Source of the DNA: Methylobacterium sp.
GTDB lineage: Bacteria; Pseudomonadota; Alphaproteobacteria; Rhizobiales; Beijerinckiaceae
DNA length: 64,000 nucleotides
Reading direction: 5' to 3'
Assembly (NCBI GenBank): GCA_013823325.1
Contig: PNLY01000002.1
Location: 62,001 to 126,000 of the forward strand
Shown: piece after piece, positions 23,673 to 33,726 of the stretch
How positions within the stretch are numbered: position 1 is the first letter of the stretch
Layout of the letters: each line of letters starts with the position of its first letter
The notes under the pieces: generated by a model
Database searches by the model: none
The model's input: only the letters and a program-made list of their open reading frames with translations
What the model was told of the DNA's origin: nothing
Made by a program: the position numbers and the translations under genes

Positions 23673-24965
23673 TCAGCCCATCCGCAAGGCTTTGACGGGG
23701 TCGAGCCGCGCCGCCTTCCAGGCCGGATAGAGCGTCGCCAGCAGCGACAGCACGAGCGCCATCAGGACGACGCTGGCAACCTCGCGCCAGTCGATCACCG
23801 AGGGGATGTCGCTCAGGAAGCGCACGGTCGGGTCCCAGAGATTGGCGCCGAAGATCCAGTTGATGCCGGCCATGATCTTCTTGATGTTGTTGGCGAAGAC
23901 GACGCCGAGGATGAGGCCGCCCAGCGTTCCGACCACGCCGATCGCCGCGCCGGTGATCAGGAAGACACGCAAGACCGTACCGCGCGAGGCACCCATGGTG
24001 CGCATGATCGCGATGTCCTCGGTCTTGTCCTTCACCAGCATGATCAGGCCGGAGACGATGTTGAGGGCCGCGACCAGCACGATCAGGGTCAGGATGATGA
24101 ACATCACATTGCGCTCGACCTCGAGCGCGTTGAAGAAGGTGCGGTTGCGCTGGCGCCAGTCGGAGAGGACGAGCGGACGCGGCGGATCGGCCTCGATCCG
24201 GTCACGCACGGCCTGGGTCTGGTCGGGATTGTCGATGAAGATCTCGATGACGTTCACGTCGCCATCGCGGTTGAAATAGGCTTGGCTCTCGGCGAGCGGC
24301 ATGAACACGAAGGAGGCGTCGAACTCCGACATGCCGATCTCGAAGATCGCCGTCACGGGATAGGCCTTGATCCGCGGCGCCGTGCCGAAGGGGGTCGAGG
24401 CGCCGCGCGGGGTCACGATGGTGATGGTGTCGCCGGCCTGCAGGCCGAGCGAGCCGGCGAGCCGGCGCCCGATCGCGACACCGTTGGTCGAGGCGAAGCC
24501 GTCGAGCGTGCCCTGCTTGACGTTGTTGGCGATGAAGGGGATCGACTTGATGTCGCTTTCCGAGACGCCGCGCACCAGTACGCCGGAATTGCCGACCTGC
24601 GAGGACGCCAGCGCCTGCCCCTCGACCAGCGGGATGGCGAGCTTGATGCCCTGGACCTGGCGCAGCTTGGCCGCGACCTGCTCGTAATCATCGAGCGGCC
24701 GGTCGATCGGTGTCGCGAAGATATGGCCGTTGACGCCGACGATCTTCTCCAGCAGCTCCTTGCGGAAGCCGTTCATCACCGACATCACGATGATCAGCGT
24801 CGCGACGCCGAGCAGGATGCCGAGGAAGGAGAAGCCGGCGATGACGGAGACGAAGCCCTCGCGCCGGCGCGTGCGCAGATAGCGGCCGGCGAGCAGCCAT
24901 TCGAAGCCGGCGAAGGCTTTCGTGCCGGTCGGCACGCTCTCCCGAGCCTCGGAGCCGGCGCTCAT
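23673..24965 (-). CDS. lolC: Lipoprotein-releasing permease LolC/LolE
   Basis: A 430-residue MacB/FtsX-type permease with one N-terminal transmembrane helix (about 37-60), a large periplasmic domain (about 65-290; [24 protein letters not shown]) and three C-terminal helices (about 295-415). Alphaproteobacteria often have one LolC/E-type protein that works as a homodimer. It is preceded by proS with 16 bases between, and followed by lolD, the usual order in this group. Confidence 0.92.
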   Translation of the reverse strand: MSAGSEARESVPTGTKAFAGFEWLLAGRYLRTRRREGFVSVIAGFSFLGILLGVATLIIVMSVMNGFRKELLEKIVGVNGHIFATPIDRPLDDYEQVAAKLRQVQGIKLAIPLVEGQALASSQVGNSGVLVRGVSESDIKSIPFIANNVKQGTLDGFASTNGVAIGRRLAGSLGLQAGDTITIVTPRGASTPFGTAPRIKAYPVTAIFEIGMSEFDASFVFMPLAESQAYFNRDGDVNVIEIFIDNPDQTQAVRDRIEADPPRPLVLSDWRQRNRTFFNALEVERNVMFIILTLIVLVAALNIVSGLIMLVKDKTEDIAIMRTMGASRGTVLRVFLITGAAIGVVGTLGGLILGVVFANNIKKIMAGINWIFGANLWDPTVRFLSDIPSVIDWREVASVVLMALVLSLLATLYPAWKAARLDPVKALRMG

Positions 24966-24981
24966 GACCGCTCTCCTCCGC

Positions 24982-26319
24982 TCACGCGTTCGTGCCCTTG
25001 CCCGGGAAGCGCGCCAGCGCCGCCTCGAGCGAGACCAATTCGCGCTCGCCGCCGGCGCGGCGCTTGAGCTCGACCTTGCCCTCGGCCAGCCCCTTTGGGC
25101 CGACGATGATCTGCCATGGGATGCCGATCAGGTCGGCGGTGGCGAACTTGCCGCCCGGGCGCTCGTCGCGGTCGTCATAGACCATGTCGTAGCCCTTGGC
25201 CGCGAGGCCCTTGTAGAGCTGCTCGCTGGCGGCGTCGGTGGCGGCGTCGCCGACCTTGAGGTTGAGCACGGCGATGTCGAAGGGCGCGATCTCGTCGGGC
25301 CAGACGATGCCGCCCTCGTCATGGCCGGCTTCGATCAGCGCGGCGACGAGACGGCTCGGGCCGATGCCGTAGGAGCCGCCGTGCAGCAGGACCTGCTGGC
25401 CGTCGGGACCGGTCACGCTCGCGCCCATCGGCTCGGAGTACTTGGTGCCGAAATAGAAGATATGGCCGACTTCGATGCCGCGGGCCGAGACGCGCTTGTC
25501 CTCGGGAATCGCCTCGAAGGCGGCCTTGTCGTGCATCTCCTCGGTGGCGGCGTAGAGGCTCGTCCACTTGTCGAAGATGCCCTGCAGGCCGGAGACGCTG
25601 TCGAAATCGGTGTCCGCGGCCGGGGTGTCGAAGGTCAGGTAGTCGCTGTGGCAGAAGACCTCGCTCTCGCCGGTCGAGGCGAGCACGATGAATTCGTGGC
25701 TGAGGTCGCCGCCGATCGGGCCGGTGTCCGCCCGCATCGGGATCGCCTTCAGGCCGAGCCGGGTGAAGGTGCGCAGATAGGCGGTGAACATGCGGTTGTA
25801 GGCGTGGCGCGCCGATTCCTTGTCGAGATCGAAGGAATAGGCGTCCTTCATCAGGAACTCGCGGCCACGCATCACGCCGAAGCGCGGGCGGACCTCGTCC
25901 CGGAACTTCCACTGGATGTGGTAGAGGTTGAGCGGCAGGTCCTTGTAGGACTTGACGTAGGAGCGGACGATCTCGGTGACCATCTCCTCATTGGTCGGGC
26001 CGTAGAGCATGTCGCGGTCATGCCGGTCCTTGATCCGCAGCATCTCCTTGCCATAGGCGTCGTAGCGCCCGCTCTCGCGCCAAAGATCGGCCGATTGGAT
26101 GGTCGGCATCAGGATCTCGATCGCGCCGGAGCGGTTCTGCTCCTCGCGGACGACCGCGCTGATCTTGTCGAGCACGCGCAGGCCGAGCGGCAGCCAGGAA
26201 TAGATGCCGGCCGATTGCTGGCGGATCATGCCGGCGCGCAGCATCAGCCGGTGCGAGACGATCTCCGCTTCCTTGGGCGTATCGCGCAGGATCGGCAGGA
26301 AATAGCGGGAGAGGCGCAT
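24982..26319 (-). CDS. proS: Prolyl-tRNA synthetase (short alphaproteobacterial type)
   Basis: The class II enzyme charges tRNA-Pro. At 445 residues it is the compact type without the editing insertion. Visible motifs are [20 protein letters not shown] (motif 2), SHEFIVLAS and [11 protein letters not shown] (motif 3), followed by the anticodon-binding domain. The ATG at 26319 begins [15 protein letters not shown], the conserved opening; upstream in-frame codons are not conserved. It is the first gene of proS-lolC-lolD and a striking palindrome lies about 70 bases upstream. Confidence 0.95.
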   Translation of the reverse strand: MRLSRYFLPILRDTPKEAEIVSHRLMLRAGMIRQQSAGIYSWLPLGLRVLDKISAVVREEQNRSGAIEILMPTIQSADLWRESGRYDAYGKEMLRIKDRHDRDMLYGPTNEEMVTEIVRSYVKSYKDLPLNLYHIQWKFRDEVRPRFGVMRGREFLMKDAYSFDLDKESARHAYNRMFTAYLRTFTRLGLKAIPMRADTGPIGGDLSHEFIVLASTGESEVFCHSDYLTFDTPAADTDFDSVSGLQGIFDKWTSLYAATEEMHDKAAFEAIPEDKRVSARGIEVGHIFYFGTKYSEPMGASVTGPDGQQVLLHGGSYGIGPSRLVAALIEAGHDEGGIVWPDEIAPFDIAVLNLKVGDAATDAASEQLYKGLAAKGYDMVYDDRDERPGGKFATADLIGIPWQIIVGPKGLAEGKVELKRRAGGERELVSLEAALARFPGKGTNA

Positions 26320-26388
26320 GGAACACTCGTTGGAGGGCGATGCGCCGAGACCGCGCACCGAGTCAGGTCAGTCCAGAGACACCATCGC

Positions 26389-26407
26389 CGTTTGCAAATT
26401 GCAAACG
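26389..26407. promoter_or_regulatory. Perfect palindrome upstream of proS (candidate operator)
   Basis: CGTTTGCAA and TTGCAAACG flank a single central A: a 19-base perfect inverted repeat in an otherwise unremarkable intergenic stretch between coaD and proS. Its symmetry is typical of a dimeric regulator site. The regulator is unknown. Confidence 0.5.
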
Positions 26408-26459
26408 CTAATGCACACCGCCGGAAGGCAAATGCACATCGATGGCGTTCGCGAAGGCG

Positions 26460-26960
26460 TCAGCGCTTGGCGAATTTCGCCTTCAGCCTGTCGCTGACGA
26501 GAGGCGGAACAAAGGCGGAGACGTCGCTGCCCATCGAGGCAATCTGGCGCACCAGCGTCGCGGTGATGTGCCGCGCCTGCGGCGTCGAGGGCAGCAGCAC
26601 GGTCTGCAGGTCGGGCGCCATGGTGTGGTTCATGCCGGCGAGCTGCATTTCGAGGTCGAGATCGGTACCGTCGCGCAGGCCGCGCACCAGGATGGTGGCA
26701 CCGGCGCGCTTGGCCGCGTCAATGGTCAGGTCGGCGAAGGTCGTGACCTCGAGCTGCGTCTTGAACTGCTCCGCAACCGGGCCGGCGATGGCGCGCAGCA
26801 GCTCCGCGCGTTCCTCGGCGGAGAAGATCGGCGTCTTGCCGGGATGGACGCCGATCGCGAGGATCAGCCTGTCGCACAGCCGGCAGGCGGCCTCGATCAT
26901 ATCGAGATGGCCGTTGGTGACGGGGTCGAACGACCCGGCATAGAAGGCAGTGTGGCTCAT
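26460..26960 (-). CDS. coaD: Phosphopantetheine adenylyltransferase
   Basis: CoaD catalyses the fourth step of coenzyme A synthesis, making dephospho-CoA from 4-phosphopantetheine and ATP. The 166-residue nucleotidyltransferase has [12 protein letters not shown] (the HxGH-type motif) at the N-terminus and the [15 protein letters not shown] segment near the C-terminus, with a length normal for the family. The ATG at 26960 gives the conserved start [12 protein letters not shown]; 12 upstream in-frame residues are not conserved. Confidence 0.95.
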   Translation of the reverse strand: MSHTAFYAGSFDPVTNGHLDMIEAACRLCDRLILAIGVHPGKTPIFSAEERAELLRAIAGPVAEQFKTQLEVTTFADLTIDAAKRAGATILVRGLRDGTDLDLEMQLAGMNHTMAPDLQTVLLPSTPQARHITATLVRQIASMGSDVSAFVPPLVSDRLKAKFAKR

Positions 26961-27039
26961 GCCGTGAGCGTTAGCCAACACGGGCTTCCGCGACAAGGGT
27001 TCGTGGAAGGCTGCTCAGAGCAGAGCCGGAAAATTCCAG

Positions 27040-27159
27040 AGCCCTCATCCTGAGGAGCGGGCTTCAGCCCGCGTCTCGAAGGATGCTTCAGGAGGCTCGG
27101 GACGCGACTGTAGCATCCTTCGAGACGGTCGCTGGCGCGACCTCCTCAGGATGAGGGCT
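27040..27159. repeat. Large nested inverted repeat
   Basis: AGCCCTCATCCTGAGGAG and its exact complement form 18-bp outer arms around an inner palindrome with CGTCTCGAAGGATGCT and AGCATCCTTCGAGACG. The whole folds into a long cruciform between coaD and the chemoreceptor gene. CCTCATCCTGAGGAG-type elements are widely dispersed in Rhizobiales genomes (general knowledge). Confidence 0.85.
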
Positions 27160-27176
27160 GCGGGTCAAGCTGACAG

Positions 27177-29315
27177 TCAAGCAACGCGGAGTTCCCCGAT
27201 GATGTGATCGACGCGGGCATTAAGCGCCTGCGCCAGCCCGGTCAGCTCGCTTGCCGCCTTCAGGACCGCATCGGACGCGCCAGCGGTGTTGCGCGAGGCG
27301 AGCGCGACCTGGCCGGTCGCTTGGCCGATCAGCACGATCTCCTGCGTCGCGGCGAGGACGTCCGCGGCAATGGCATGGGCCGCCTCGTGCTGGCGCTGCA
27401 TGGTCTGGCTGGTGCGCCGCGTCGCCTCGTTCAGCTCCTGCACCAGGGCGCGAATGCCGGTGATGCCCTCGACTGTCGCGGCGGTCGCCTGGTTCATCGC
27501 CTCGATCTGGCGGGCGATGTCCTGCGTTGCATTGGCGGTCTGCGTCGCCAGCGACTTCACCTCGTTGGCGACGACGGCGAAGCCCTTGCCGGCCTCGCCA
27601 GCCCGAGCGGCCTCGATGGTGGCGTTGAGCGCCAGCAGGTTGGTCTGGCCGGCAATCGCAGAGATCAGCCCGACCACCTCCGAGACGCGCGCCGCTCCGT
27701 TGGAGAGACCGTCGACGATCCGGCTGACCGAATCCGCGTGCGCGTTCGCCTGGCCGGCAGTCGCGTCCGACGTGCGCACCTCGGCGGCGAGCGCATCGAC
27801 CGCCCCGAGCAGATCCTGCGCCGCGCGTTCGATCGACCGGACACTGCGGATGGCATTGCCGGTCGCGCCGTCGGTATCGGTGGCGCCGGCCTGGGTCTCG
27901 CGCGCCCCTTCCGCGAGCTGATGGGCCGTCGTGCCCAGGGTCTGCGCCGAAACGGAGACGGAGGCCGAGACGGTCCTGACCGATTCCTCGAGCTCGCCCG
28001 CCAGCTCGTCCAGCAGGGTGCGGCGGTGCTGCTCGGCCTCGGCCAGGCGGGTCCCCTGCTCGGCCTCCCGGCGCTGCGCCTCACCGCGCAGGGTTTCGCG
28101 GATCATGTCGATCGACTTGGCGATGCCGCCGATCTCGTCGCGGCGCCCGGCACCGGGAATTGCCTCCTCGGTCCGTCCCGCGGCGACGCCCGCCAGCCTG
28201 TCCGAGAGCCGCGCGATCGGACGCGCCACCGACCAGCCGAGCAGGATCGCGATGCCGAACAACGGCAGCAGCACAAGCAAGCCGGCAGAGACGACGGCGC
28301 TGCGGATCGTGCCGACCACGGCGAAGGCGTTCTCCTCCGGCTCCGTCAGCCAGAGCAGCCAGCGCCAATCGCCGATCACCACCTCTTCGCCGCTGGCCAC
28401 GAGTGGGCGACCGTCATGGCTGGTCATGCGGATGAGGGAATTCGCCGGAGCCCCGGCCAGCCGGCTCCTGTCGAGTGTCTCGCGCGGCGAAGCCGCGTTG
28501 CGGCGGGCGGCCGGATTGGAGCGCATGAAACCGTCGGAGCCGATGACGAAAATCCGCTCGGCGCCGGAGCCGGCCGGGTTGAAGGCGAGGACGTCGTCGA
28601 TCAGGCGCGTATCGACCGCGATGACGATGGTCCCGACCTGCTCGCCGGTGCCGGCCTCCGCGTCGTAGAAGGGCGCTGCCAGGAAAGCGCGCGGATCGCC
28701 GCCGACCGGGTCATAGGGCACGAAGTCGAGCACCACCTGCTCGCCGGCCGCCTTGCCGCGCGCCAGCGCGACCGATTTCGCCAGGCCTGTGCCGGCAAGG
28801 TCCTCATCGCTCAGCAGTCGGCCGAACTCCGGCCCCTTGGTGACACTGTAGACCACCCTGCCCTTGCGCGAGACCAGGTAGATGTCGGCGTAATTGAACT
28901 GCTTGAGCGCCGCCGAATAGGTCTCATGGACCGGCACATGCCGCCAGGAATAGCCGTGCTGGTGCTCGCGGCCGGTGCGGGCGATGCGCTCGGCCTGCGA
29001 AAGCGAACCGTCGCCCTGATAATAGCCGAGGATGCTGCGATAGTCGTGTGGACCGAGTTCCAGCCATTTGCCGATCTCGTCGAGCGCCGAGACGGTGAAG
29101 GCGCTGCGGGCCTGGACAGCCAATTCGGCGCGCAGCTGCAACCACCGCCGTTCGATGGCGCGGACATGGCTTTCGGCCAGCGCGTGCATGCGCTCGCGTA
29201 CGGCGCCCTGCGCCCAGCTGGAAACAGCGAGATAGGCAGACGAGCCCACGGCCAAGGCGGCCAGCAGGGCCAGGGCCAGCATGGCGACCGGAAGCCTGAT
29301 CCTGAGGCTGAACAC
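27177..29315 (-). CDS. Methyl-accepting chemotaxis protein with periplasmic Cache-type sensor
   Basis: A 712-residue transmembrane chemoreceptor. TM1 is at about 9-30; the large periplasmic region (about 31-325; [38 protein letters not shown]) looks like a double Cache domain. TM2 (about 330-352) is followed by HAMP and a coiled-coil signalling domain with the conserved tip [20 protein letters not shown]. No CheR/CheB-docking pentapeptide ends the protein. The ligand is unknown. The GTG start has GGAGA eight bases upstream. No che genes are nearby, so it is an orphan receptor. Confidence 0.92.
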   Translation of the reverse strand: MFSLRIRLPVAMLALALLAALAVGSSAYLAVSSWAQGAVRERMHALAESHVRAIERRWLQLRAELAVQARSAFTVSALDEIGKWLELGPHDYRSILGYYQGDGSLSQAERIARTGREHQHGYSWRHVPVHETYSAALKQFNYADIYLVSRKGRVVYSVTKGPEFGRLLSDEDLAGTGLAKSVALARGKAAGEQVVLDFVPYDPVGGDPRAFLAAPFYDAEAGTGEQVGTIVIAVDTRLIDDVLAFNPAGSGAERIFVIGSDGFMRSNPAARRNAASPRETLDRSRLAGAPANSLIRMTSHDGRPLVASGEEVVIGDWRWLLWLTEPEENAFAVVGTIRSAVVSAGLLVLLPLFGIAILLGWSVARPIARLSDRLAGVAAGRTEEAIPGAGRRDEIGGIAKSIDMIRETLRGEAQRREAEQGTRLAEAEQHRRTLLDELAGELEESVRTVSASVSVSAQTLGTTAHQLAEGARETQAGATDTDGATGNAIRSVRSIERAAQDLLGAVDALAAEVRTSDATAGQANAHADSVSRIVDGLSNGAARVSEVVGLISAIAGQTNLLALNATIEAARAGEAGKGFAVVANEVKSLATQTANATQDIARQIEAMNQATAATVEGITGIRALVQELNEATRRTSQTMQRQHEAAHAIAADVLAATQEIVLIGQATGQVALASRNTAGASDAVLKAASELTGLAQALNARVDHIIGELRVA

Positions 29316-29730
29316 GAATCAGGTCTCCGCCCGATGTCGACTGGGTCGGAACAGCCAACACGAGCGCGGTTAACGTTGCTTGAAGCGCAGAATGCGCAGC
29401 AACGGCCCTACAAGACGCCTGGCAGCGGCGCCAAGGCGGCGAGCGCAGCGGCACTGCCGAGGACGAGAGCGAGCAGCGCGACATTGGCGGCTGCGAGCGA
29501 TACCCGGCGCGGGCGCCGGACCAGAGAACCAAACTGCATGGAAGCTCTTTGCGAATCAGTGCGTTACCCTGCCCTCTGCATGGTGGAGGCACTCGGCCAT
29601 GCCGTGGCGGAAACATGGAGAAACCGTGGCCCTGCCCCAAGGGCAGCCATGACTGTCCAGATCGGCGCCAGCAAATTCCTGCTTCGGGCCGTTTCCAGCA
29701 CAGGCGAAAGCGCGCTAAACCCCGCCGGCC
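29316..29730. other. Region between the chemoreceptor and the ABC-F gene
   Basis: About 415 bases that hold at most one short gene, the 43-residue minus-strand frame listed separately. The right half shows longer frames on both strands that lack ribosome sites and look like chance high-GC openings. I see no clear promoter or terminator. Confidence 0.4.
29408..29539 (-). CDS. Putative 43-residue single-span membrane protein
   Basis: The frame encodes a positively charged N-terminus (MQFGSLVRRPRRVSL) followed by a hydrophobic alanine/leucine helix of about 22 residues and a short PLPGVL tail. This charge and helix layout is that of a small inner-membrane protein. The ribosome site is weak (GAG about six bases upstream). 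It is recognised only from its physical pattern and could be chance. Confidence 0.35.
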   Translation of the reverse strand: MQFGSLVRRPRRVSLAAANVALLALVLGSAAALAALAPLPGVL

Positions 29731-31596
29731 ATGCTGACCCTCAACGACATCACCTATCGCCTCGGCGAGCGCCTGCTGCTCGACAAGGCCAGTGCCTTCC
29801 TGCCCACCGGCTCGCGCGTCGGCCTCGTCGGCCGCAACGGCACCGGCAAGACGACGCTGTTCCGCATCATCACCGGCGACCTCTCGCCGGAAGGCGGCAA
29901 TGTCGCCCTGCCCAAGGGCATGCGCATCGGCGGGGTGGCGCAGGAGGCTCCCGGCGGCCCTGAAACGCTGATCGAGGTCGTGCTGGCCGCCGACACCGAG
30001 CGCGCCGCGCTGATGAAGGAAGCGCAGAGTGCCACCGACCCGATGCGGATCGCCGAGATCGAGACGCGGCTCGCCGATATCGGCGCCCATTCCGCGCCAG
30101 CGCGGGCTGCGACGGTCTTGTACGGGCTCGGCTTCGACGAAGAGGCGCAGCAGCGCCCCTGCTCCGACTTCTCCGGGGGCTGGCGCATGCGCGTCGCGCT
30201 CGCAGCCGTGCTGTTCTCCGAGCCCGATTTGCTGCTGCTCGACGAGCCGACCAACTATCTCGACCTCGAAGGTACGCTCTGGCTCTACGACTATCTCGAG
30301 CGCTATCCGCATACGGTGCTGGTCGTCAGCCACGACCGCGAGCTGCTCGACACCTGCGTCGACCACATCCTGCATCTCGACCAGGGCAAGCTGACGATCT
30401 ATCGCGGCGGCTACAGCGATTTCGAGAAGCTTCGGGCCGAGAAGCAGGCCCATCTCGCCAAGGCGCGCGAGAAGCAAGAGGCCGAGCGCAAGCACCTGCA
30501 AGCCTTCGTCGACCGCTTCAAGGCCAAGGCCTCGAAGGCCAGCCAGGCGCAGTCGCGCGTCAAGCGGCTGGAGAAGATGCAGGAGATCGCGGTCATCCAG
30601 GATCGCGACGTCCAGCCCTTCAACTTCCCCGCCCCGGAGCGGCCGCTCTCGCCGCCGATGATCGTGCTGGAGAGCGCCAGCGCCGGCTATGGCGAGCGCA
30701 AGGTGCTGCAGCGGCTCAACCTGTCGCTGGCGCCGGACGACCGCATCGCCCTGCTCGGGGCCAATGGCAACGGCAAGTCGACCTTCTGCAAGCTGATCGG
30801 CGGGCGGCTCGCACCGCTTTCGGGCGAGATGCGGCGCTCCTCCAAGCTGGAAACCGCCTATTTCGCCCAGCACCAGCTCGACGAATTGCGGATGGAGGAC
30901 ACGCCCGTCGGCCATATCCGCGAATTGATGCCGGACGCACCCGAGGCACGGGTACGCGCCCGCACGGCGCAGGTCGGCTTTCCCGCCAACAAGGCCGACA
31001 CGCCGGTGAAGAACCTCTCGGGCGGCGAGAAGGCGCGGCTGATGCTCGGCATCGCCACCTTTGGCGGCCCGCATCTGCTCATCCTGGACGAGCCGACCAA
31101 CCATCTCGACATCGACAGCCGCACCGCGCTGGTCAAGGCGATCAACGACTATCCCGGCGCCGTCATCCTGGTCAGCCACGATCGCTTCCTGATCGAGGCC
31201 TGCGCCGACCGGCTCTGGCTGGTCGGAGACGGAACGGTGAAGAGCTTCGACGGCGACATGGACGATTATCGCGACTACGTGCTCGGTCGCGACAAGCCGG
31301 TCCAGCGCGCCAAGGCGGAGACGGACGGCTCGAGCAAGGCCGACGAACGCAAGGGCGCGGCGGCCAAGCGCCAGGCGCAAGGGCCGCTTCGACAGAAGCT
31401 CAACCTGGCCGAGGCGCGCATCGCCAAGCTAACCGGGTTGATCGAGAAGGTCGACGGTGCGCTCGCCAACGGCGCTTTTGCGCGTGAGCCGGAGAAGGCG
31501 CTGCAGCTCTCGCGCCAGCGCGGCGAGCTGACCGAGGCGCTGGCTGCCGCCGAAGAGGAATGGCTGATGCTCAGCGAGGAGCTGGAGAACGCCTGA
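29731..31596 (+). CDS. ABC-F family ATPase (Uup/YheS-like)
   Basis: A soluble 621-residue protein with two ABC domains and no membrane part. Walker A motifs are GRNGTGKT (about 34-41) and GANGNGKST (about 342-350); signatures are FSGGWRMRV and LSGGEKARLML, with LLLLDEPTNYLDL and ILDEPTNHLDI. The inter-domain P-site linker lies near 240-300, and a C-terminal coiled coil (about 545-621) resembles the DNA- or ribosome-binding tail of Uup/YheS. ABC-F proteins act on ribosomes to relieve stalls. The precise subfamily is not certain. Confidence 0.9.
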   Translation: MLTLNDITYRLGERLLLDKASAFLPTGSRVGLVGRNGTGKTTLFRIITGDLSPEGGNVALPKGMRIGGVAQEAPGGPETLIEVVLAADTERAALMKEAQSATDPMRIAEIETRLADIGAHSAPARAATVLYGLGFDEEAQQRPCSDFSGGWRMRVALAAVLFSEPDLLLLDEPTNYLDLEGTLWLYDYLERYPHTVLVVSHDRELLDTCVDHILHLDQGKLTIYRGGYSDFEKLRAEKQAHLAKAREKQEAERKHLQAFVDRFKAKASKASQAQSRVKRLEKMQEIAVIQDRDVQPFNFPAPERPLSPPMIVLESASAGYGERKVLQRLNLSLAPDDRIALLGANGNGKSTFCKLIGGRLAPLSGEMRRSSKLETAYFAQHQLDELRMEDTPVGHIRELMPDAPEARVRARTAQVGFPANKADTPVKNLSGGEKARLMLGIATFGGPHLLILDEPTNHLDIDSRTALVKAINDYPGAVILVSHDRFLIEACADRLWLVGDGTVKSFDGDMDDYRDYVLGRDKPVQRAKAETDGSSKADERKGAAAKRQAQGPLRQKLNLAEARIAKLTGLIEKVDGALANGAFAREPEKALQLSRQRGELTEALAAAEEEWLMLSEELENA

Positions 31597-31603
31597 GGCG
31601 CTC

Positions 31604-32086
31604 TCAGGGCAGCGGCGCGAGCTTGAGGCCGAGCTCCCTGACCTGCGTCGGGGAGAGCTTCTTGATCGCGACGCGGGTGGTGTAGCTGCCGTGCATCTGC
31701 CCGCCGGACATGTAGTTCCAGTCGCTGACCATCGCGCTGCCGGTGCGATAGCTGTCGCCCCGGTTCAGATTGTCGAGATGGACGGGGTCGTTGGCGATCC
31801 TGCCGATGAAGACGTCGCCTTCGACGGCGGTCAGGTTCATCCAGATGTGCTCGCGCCCGCGGTCATAGGGAATCGCGACCTTGACGGCGTGACGCTCGCC
31901 CGTGCCGGCGCGATAGAGCGCGACGAAATCCGGCAGCGTCTTGCGTGCCTGCTCGATCGCGCGGTTCATCTCGCGATCAGAAGAACGGAAATCGATCACC
32001 TGAGCCGCTGCGGGCGCGGCGATGAGCGCAGCGCCCAAAAGCCCAAGGCCACCCAACACCACTTGCCTCTGCCGTTGAACCCGCAT
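31604..32086 (-). CDS. Exported DUF2314 protein
   Basis: The 160-residue protein has a signal peptide (about 1-28, ending PAAAQ) and a DUF2314 domain, recognised by REHIWMNL, DVFIGRIANDPVHL and SAMVSDWNYM. It is probably periplasmic. The family (E. coli YegJ) has no established function. It ends eight bases from the converging ABC-F gene. Confidence 0.8.
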   Translation of the reverse strand: MRVQRQRQVVLGGLGLLGAALIAAPAAAQVIDFRSSDREMNRAIEQARKTLPDFVALYRAGTGERHAVKVAIPYDRGREHIWMNLTAVEGDVFIGRIANDPVHLDNLNRGDSYRTGSAMVSDWNYMSGGQMHGSYTTRVAIKKLSPTQVRELGLKLAPLP

Positions 32087-32253
32087 CTCGACACTCCCGT
32101 CCCTGCGCGATCGCCCGTTCCGATCACCTCACAAACGAGCCAACCGATCGAACGGTTGCCTTGGTCGCATCAGAGACGGATTCCTCTGCCGCCTTCCGCC
32201 TCAGCCTGCGGTTGAGGCTGACCGGCCCGGTCGCTACCTTCGTCAGGCCGCAA

Positions 32254-32724
32254 TCACTTGACGGGTTTCAATGCCGAATCCCAATGCTCGACGATCTTGC
32301 CGTCTTTGACGCGGAAGAGGTCGAACCAGTAGCTGTCATAGGTCTTGGTCGCGTCGGCCGGTTCGGGACGCGGACGGCGCATCATCAGCTGAACCAGGTC
32401 GCCCTCGGCCAGAACGGCGACGAACTGAGTCTCGGCGACGCTTCCCGCCGGCTTGGGAGCCGGCCACAGCTTGGAAAAATAGTCGGTGAACCCCTTCAGC
32501 CCGCTCGCGATGTTGGGATTGTGCTGAATGTAGTCCTCGGACAGGTAGTCCTTGGCTTTCGTCCAGTCCTGCGCATCGAAGACGTTGCGCCAAAAGGCGA
32601 GCACGAGCGCCTTGTTCGCCGCCATATCCGCAGTCGCAGCCGGCTGGGCGGCGACGGGCGTAACGAAGGCGACCGCGAGCGCCATGACGGCGATGCGGCC
32701 CCAGCGGGTGAGCGATACGAGCAT
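32254..32724 (-). CDS. Exported NTF2-like/SnoaL-like protein
   Basis: The 156-residue protein has a signal peptide of about 27 residues (ending PVAAQ) and a SnoaL-type domain: ALVLAFWRNVFDAQDWTKAKDYLSEDYIQHNP followed by alternating strands and a final FRVKDGKIVEHWDS. Homologues are often labelled polyketide cyclase-like, but no reaction can be assigned. The chosen ATG at 32724 has GGA seven bases upstream and starts a better signal peptide than the ATG at 32745. Confidence 0.75.
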   Translation of the reverse strand: MLVSLTRWGRIAVMALAVAFVTPVAAQPAATADMAANKALVLAFWRNVFDAQDWTKAKDYLSEDYIQHNPNIASGLKGFTDYFSKLWPAPKPAGSVAETQFVAVLAEGDLVQLMMRRPRPEPADATKTYDSYWFDLFRVKDGKIVEHWDSALKPVK

Positions 32725-32805
32725 CGGCGATCCATCCTTGCGCATGCAGCAGGCCAGATCGCTTAGCGGAGTGCGGACGACCGCGCGTTCACAAGCTGGC
32801 GAGCG

Positions 32806-33228
32806 TCAGCCTTGCTGCTCCGGCTGGCCCGGCTTGACGATCCGGCTCAGGCGGTTGTCGGTGAACATATAGATTTCGCGATTGGCCGGCTCGGAATAGA
32901 GCACCTGCACCTCGCGCTGGCCCCGGCCATTATCGCCGATCAGGACGTCGGTCGGCCGCTTGCCCTTGAGGCGGACAAGCTCGCACTCGGTGATCCCGAC
33001 CGCGATCTCCTTCGGCAGCGGGCGCGTCGAAGGATCAAGCGAGACGTCGGCGCTGCACTCACCCTCCGGCGTCAGCATCGCCTCCTGCGTCGAGACGCGG
33101 GCCGAGGCGCTGCTGGAGCGGGTGCCGCGCTCGTCGGAGACGAAGGAAAATCCGCCCATATCAACGGAGCAGCCGGCAAGCGTCGCCGCCAAGACAGGGA
33201 CAGCGACCAGGGCAACGGGAACTTTCAC
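32806..33228 (-). CDS. Small lipoprotein, BamE-like C-terminal pattern
   Basis: A 140-residue lipoprotein: signal peptide with lipobox LAGC (Cys about 20). The C-terminal part GITECELVRLKG...REVQVLYSEPANREIYMFTDNRLSRIV has the turn-and-strand rhythm of BamE/SmpA-type proteins, but this similarity is weak. The GTG overlaps the holC stop as GTGA and has GGAG eight bases upstream, so translation is coupled to holC. Likely outer-membrane attached through the Lol system. Confidence 0.7.
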   Translation of the reverse strand: MKVPVALVAVPVLAATLAGCSVDMGGFSFVSDERGTRSSSASARVSTQEAMLTPEGECSADVSLDPSTRPLPKEIAVGITECELVRLKGKRPTDVLIGDNGRGQREVQVLYSEPANREIYMFTDNRLSRIVKPGQPEQQG

Positions 33229-33677
33229 GCTTTCTTCTCCCAGCGGCCGGTCTCGTCCTGCTGCCAATAGGTGGCGGCGATGCCGAGCGTCCGCAGCATT
33301 TTCCAATCTTCACGGGCCGAGGCGAGCGCATCGGGGTCGTCGCCATCGAACATCAGGATGACGCGCTCGTAGGCGTCCAATGCGTCGGGAATGCGGACAC
33401 CGTCAACGCAGAAGCGCACCTGCGCGCCATTCGGGTTGTCGGCGGCCGTGGTGAGCACGATCGGATTCGTGGCGGCGTCGGGCTCGGCGGCGGTGGCATG
33501 CGGCAGGAAGGATTCGTCCGCATAGGTCCAGAGCCGGTCGTCGAGCCCGGCCAGGCGTTCGCGGCTCGACAACTCCACCACCGCCTTCCAGCCGCGGGCG
33601 AGCGAACGCTCGAGCAAGGTCGGAAGGACCTGCTCGAGCGGGCGTCCCTGCAGATGGTAGAATAGGACTTCCGGCAT
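33225..33677 (-). CDS. holC: DNA polymerase III subunit chi
   Basis: HolC links the clamp loader to single-strand binding protein at the replication fork. The 150-residue protein shows the chi pattern: EVLFYHLQGRPLEQVLPTLLERSLARGWKAVV, LDDRLWTYADESFLPHA, and DAYERVILMFDGDDPDAL. Length is typical. It follows pepA, the usual arrangement in proteobacteria, with a hairpin in the gap. Confidence 0.93.
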   Translation of the reverse strand: MPEVLFYHLQGRPLEQVLPTLLERSLARGWKAVVELSSRERLAGLDDRLWTYADESFLPHATAAEPDAATNPIVLTTAADNPNGAQVRFCVDGVRIPDALDAYERVILMFDGDDPDALASAREDWKMLRTLGIAATYWQQDETGRWEKKA

Positions 33678-33704
33678 AACCTAAGTCAGTTCAACCCTTT
33701 GCGA

Positions 33705-33726
33705 GATTCGGCTGACAGGCCGAATC
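33705..33726 (-). terminator. Hairpin after pepA stop
   Basis: GATTCGGC and GCCGAATC form an 8-bp stem with a six-base loop directly at the pepA stop codon. It lacks a U-run and probably only attenuates transcription into holC. Confidence 0.4.

Noticed and set aside
27204-29963. Plus-strand frame of about 900 codons from the chemoreceptor into the ABC-F gene
   Set aside because: Antisense to a clear chemoreceptor and out of frame with the ABC-F gene; no domains are visible.
28924-31380. Minus-strand frame opposite the ABC-F gene
   Set aside because: Antisense to two-ABC-domain motifs that are intact on the plus strand.
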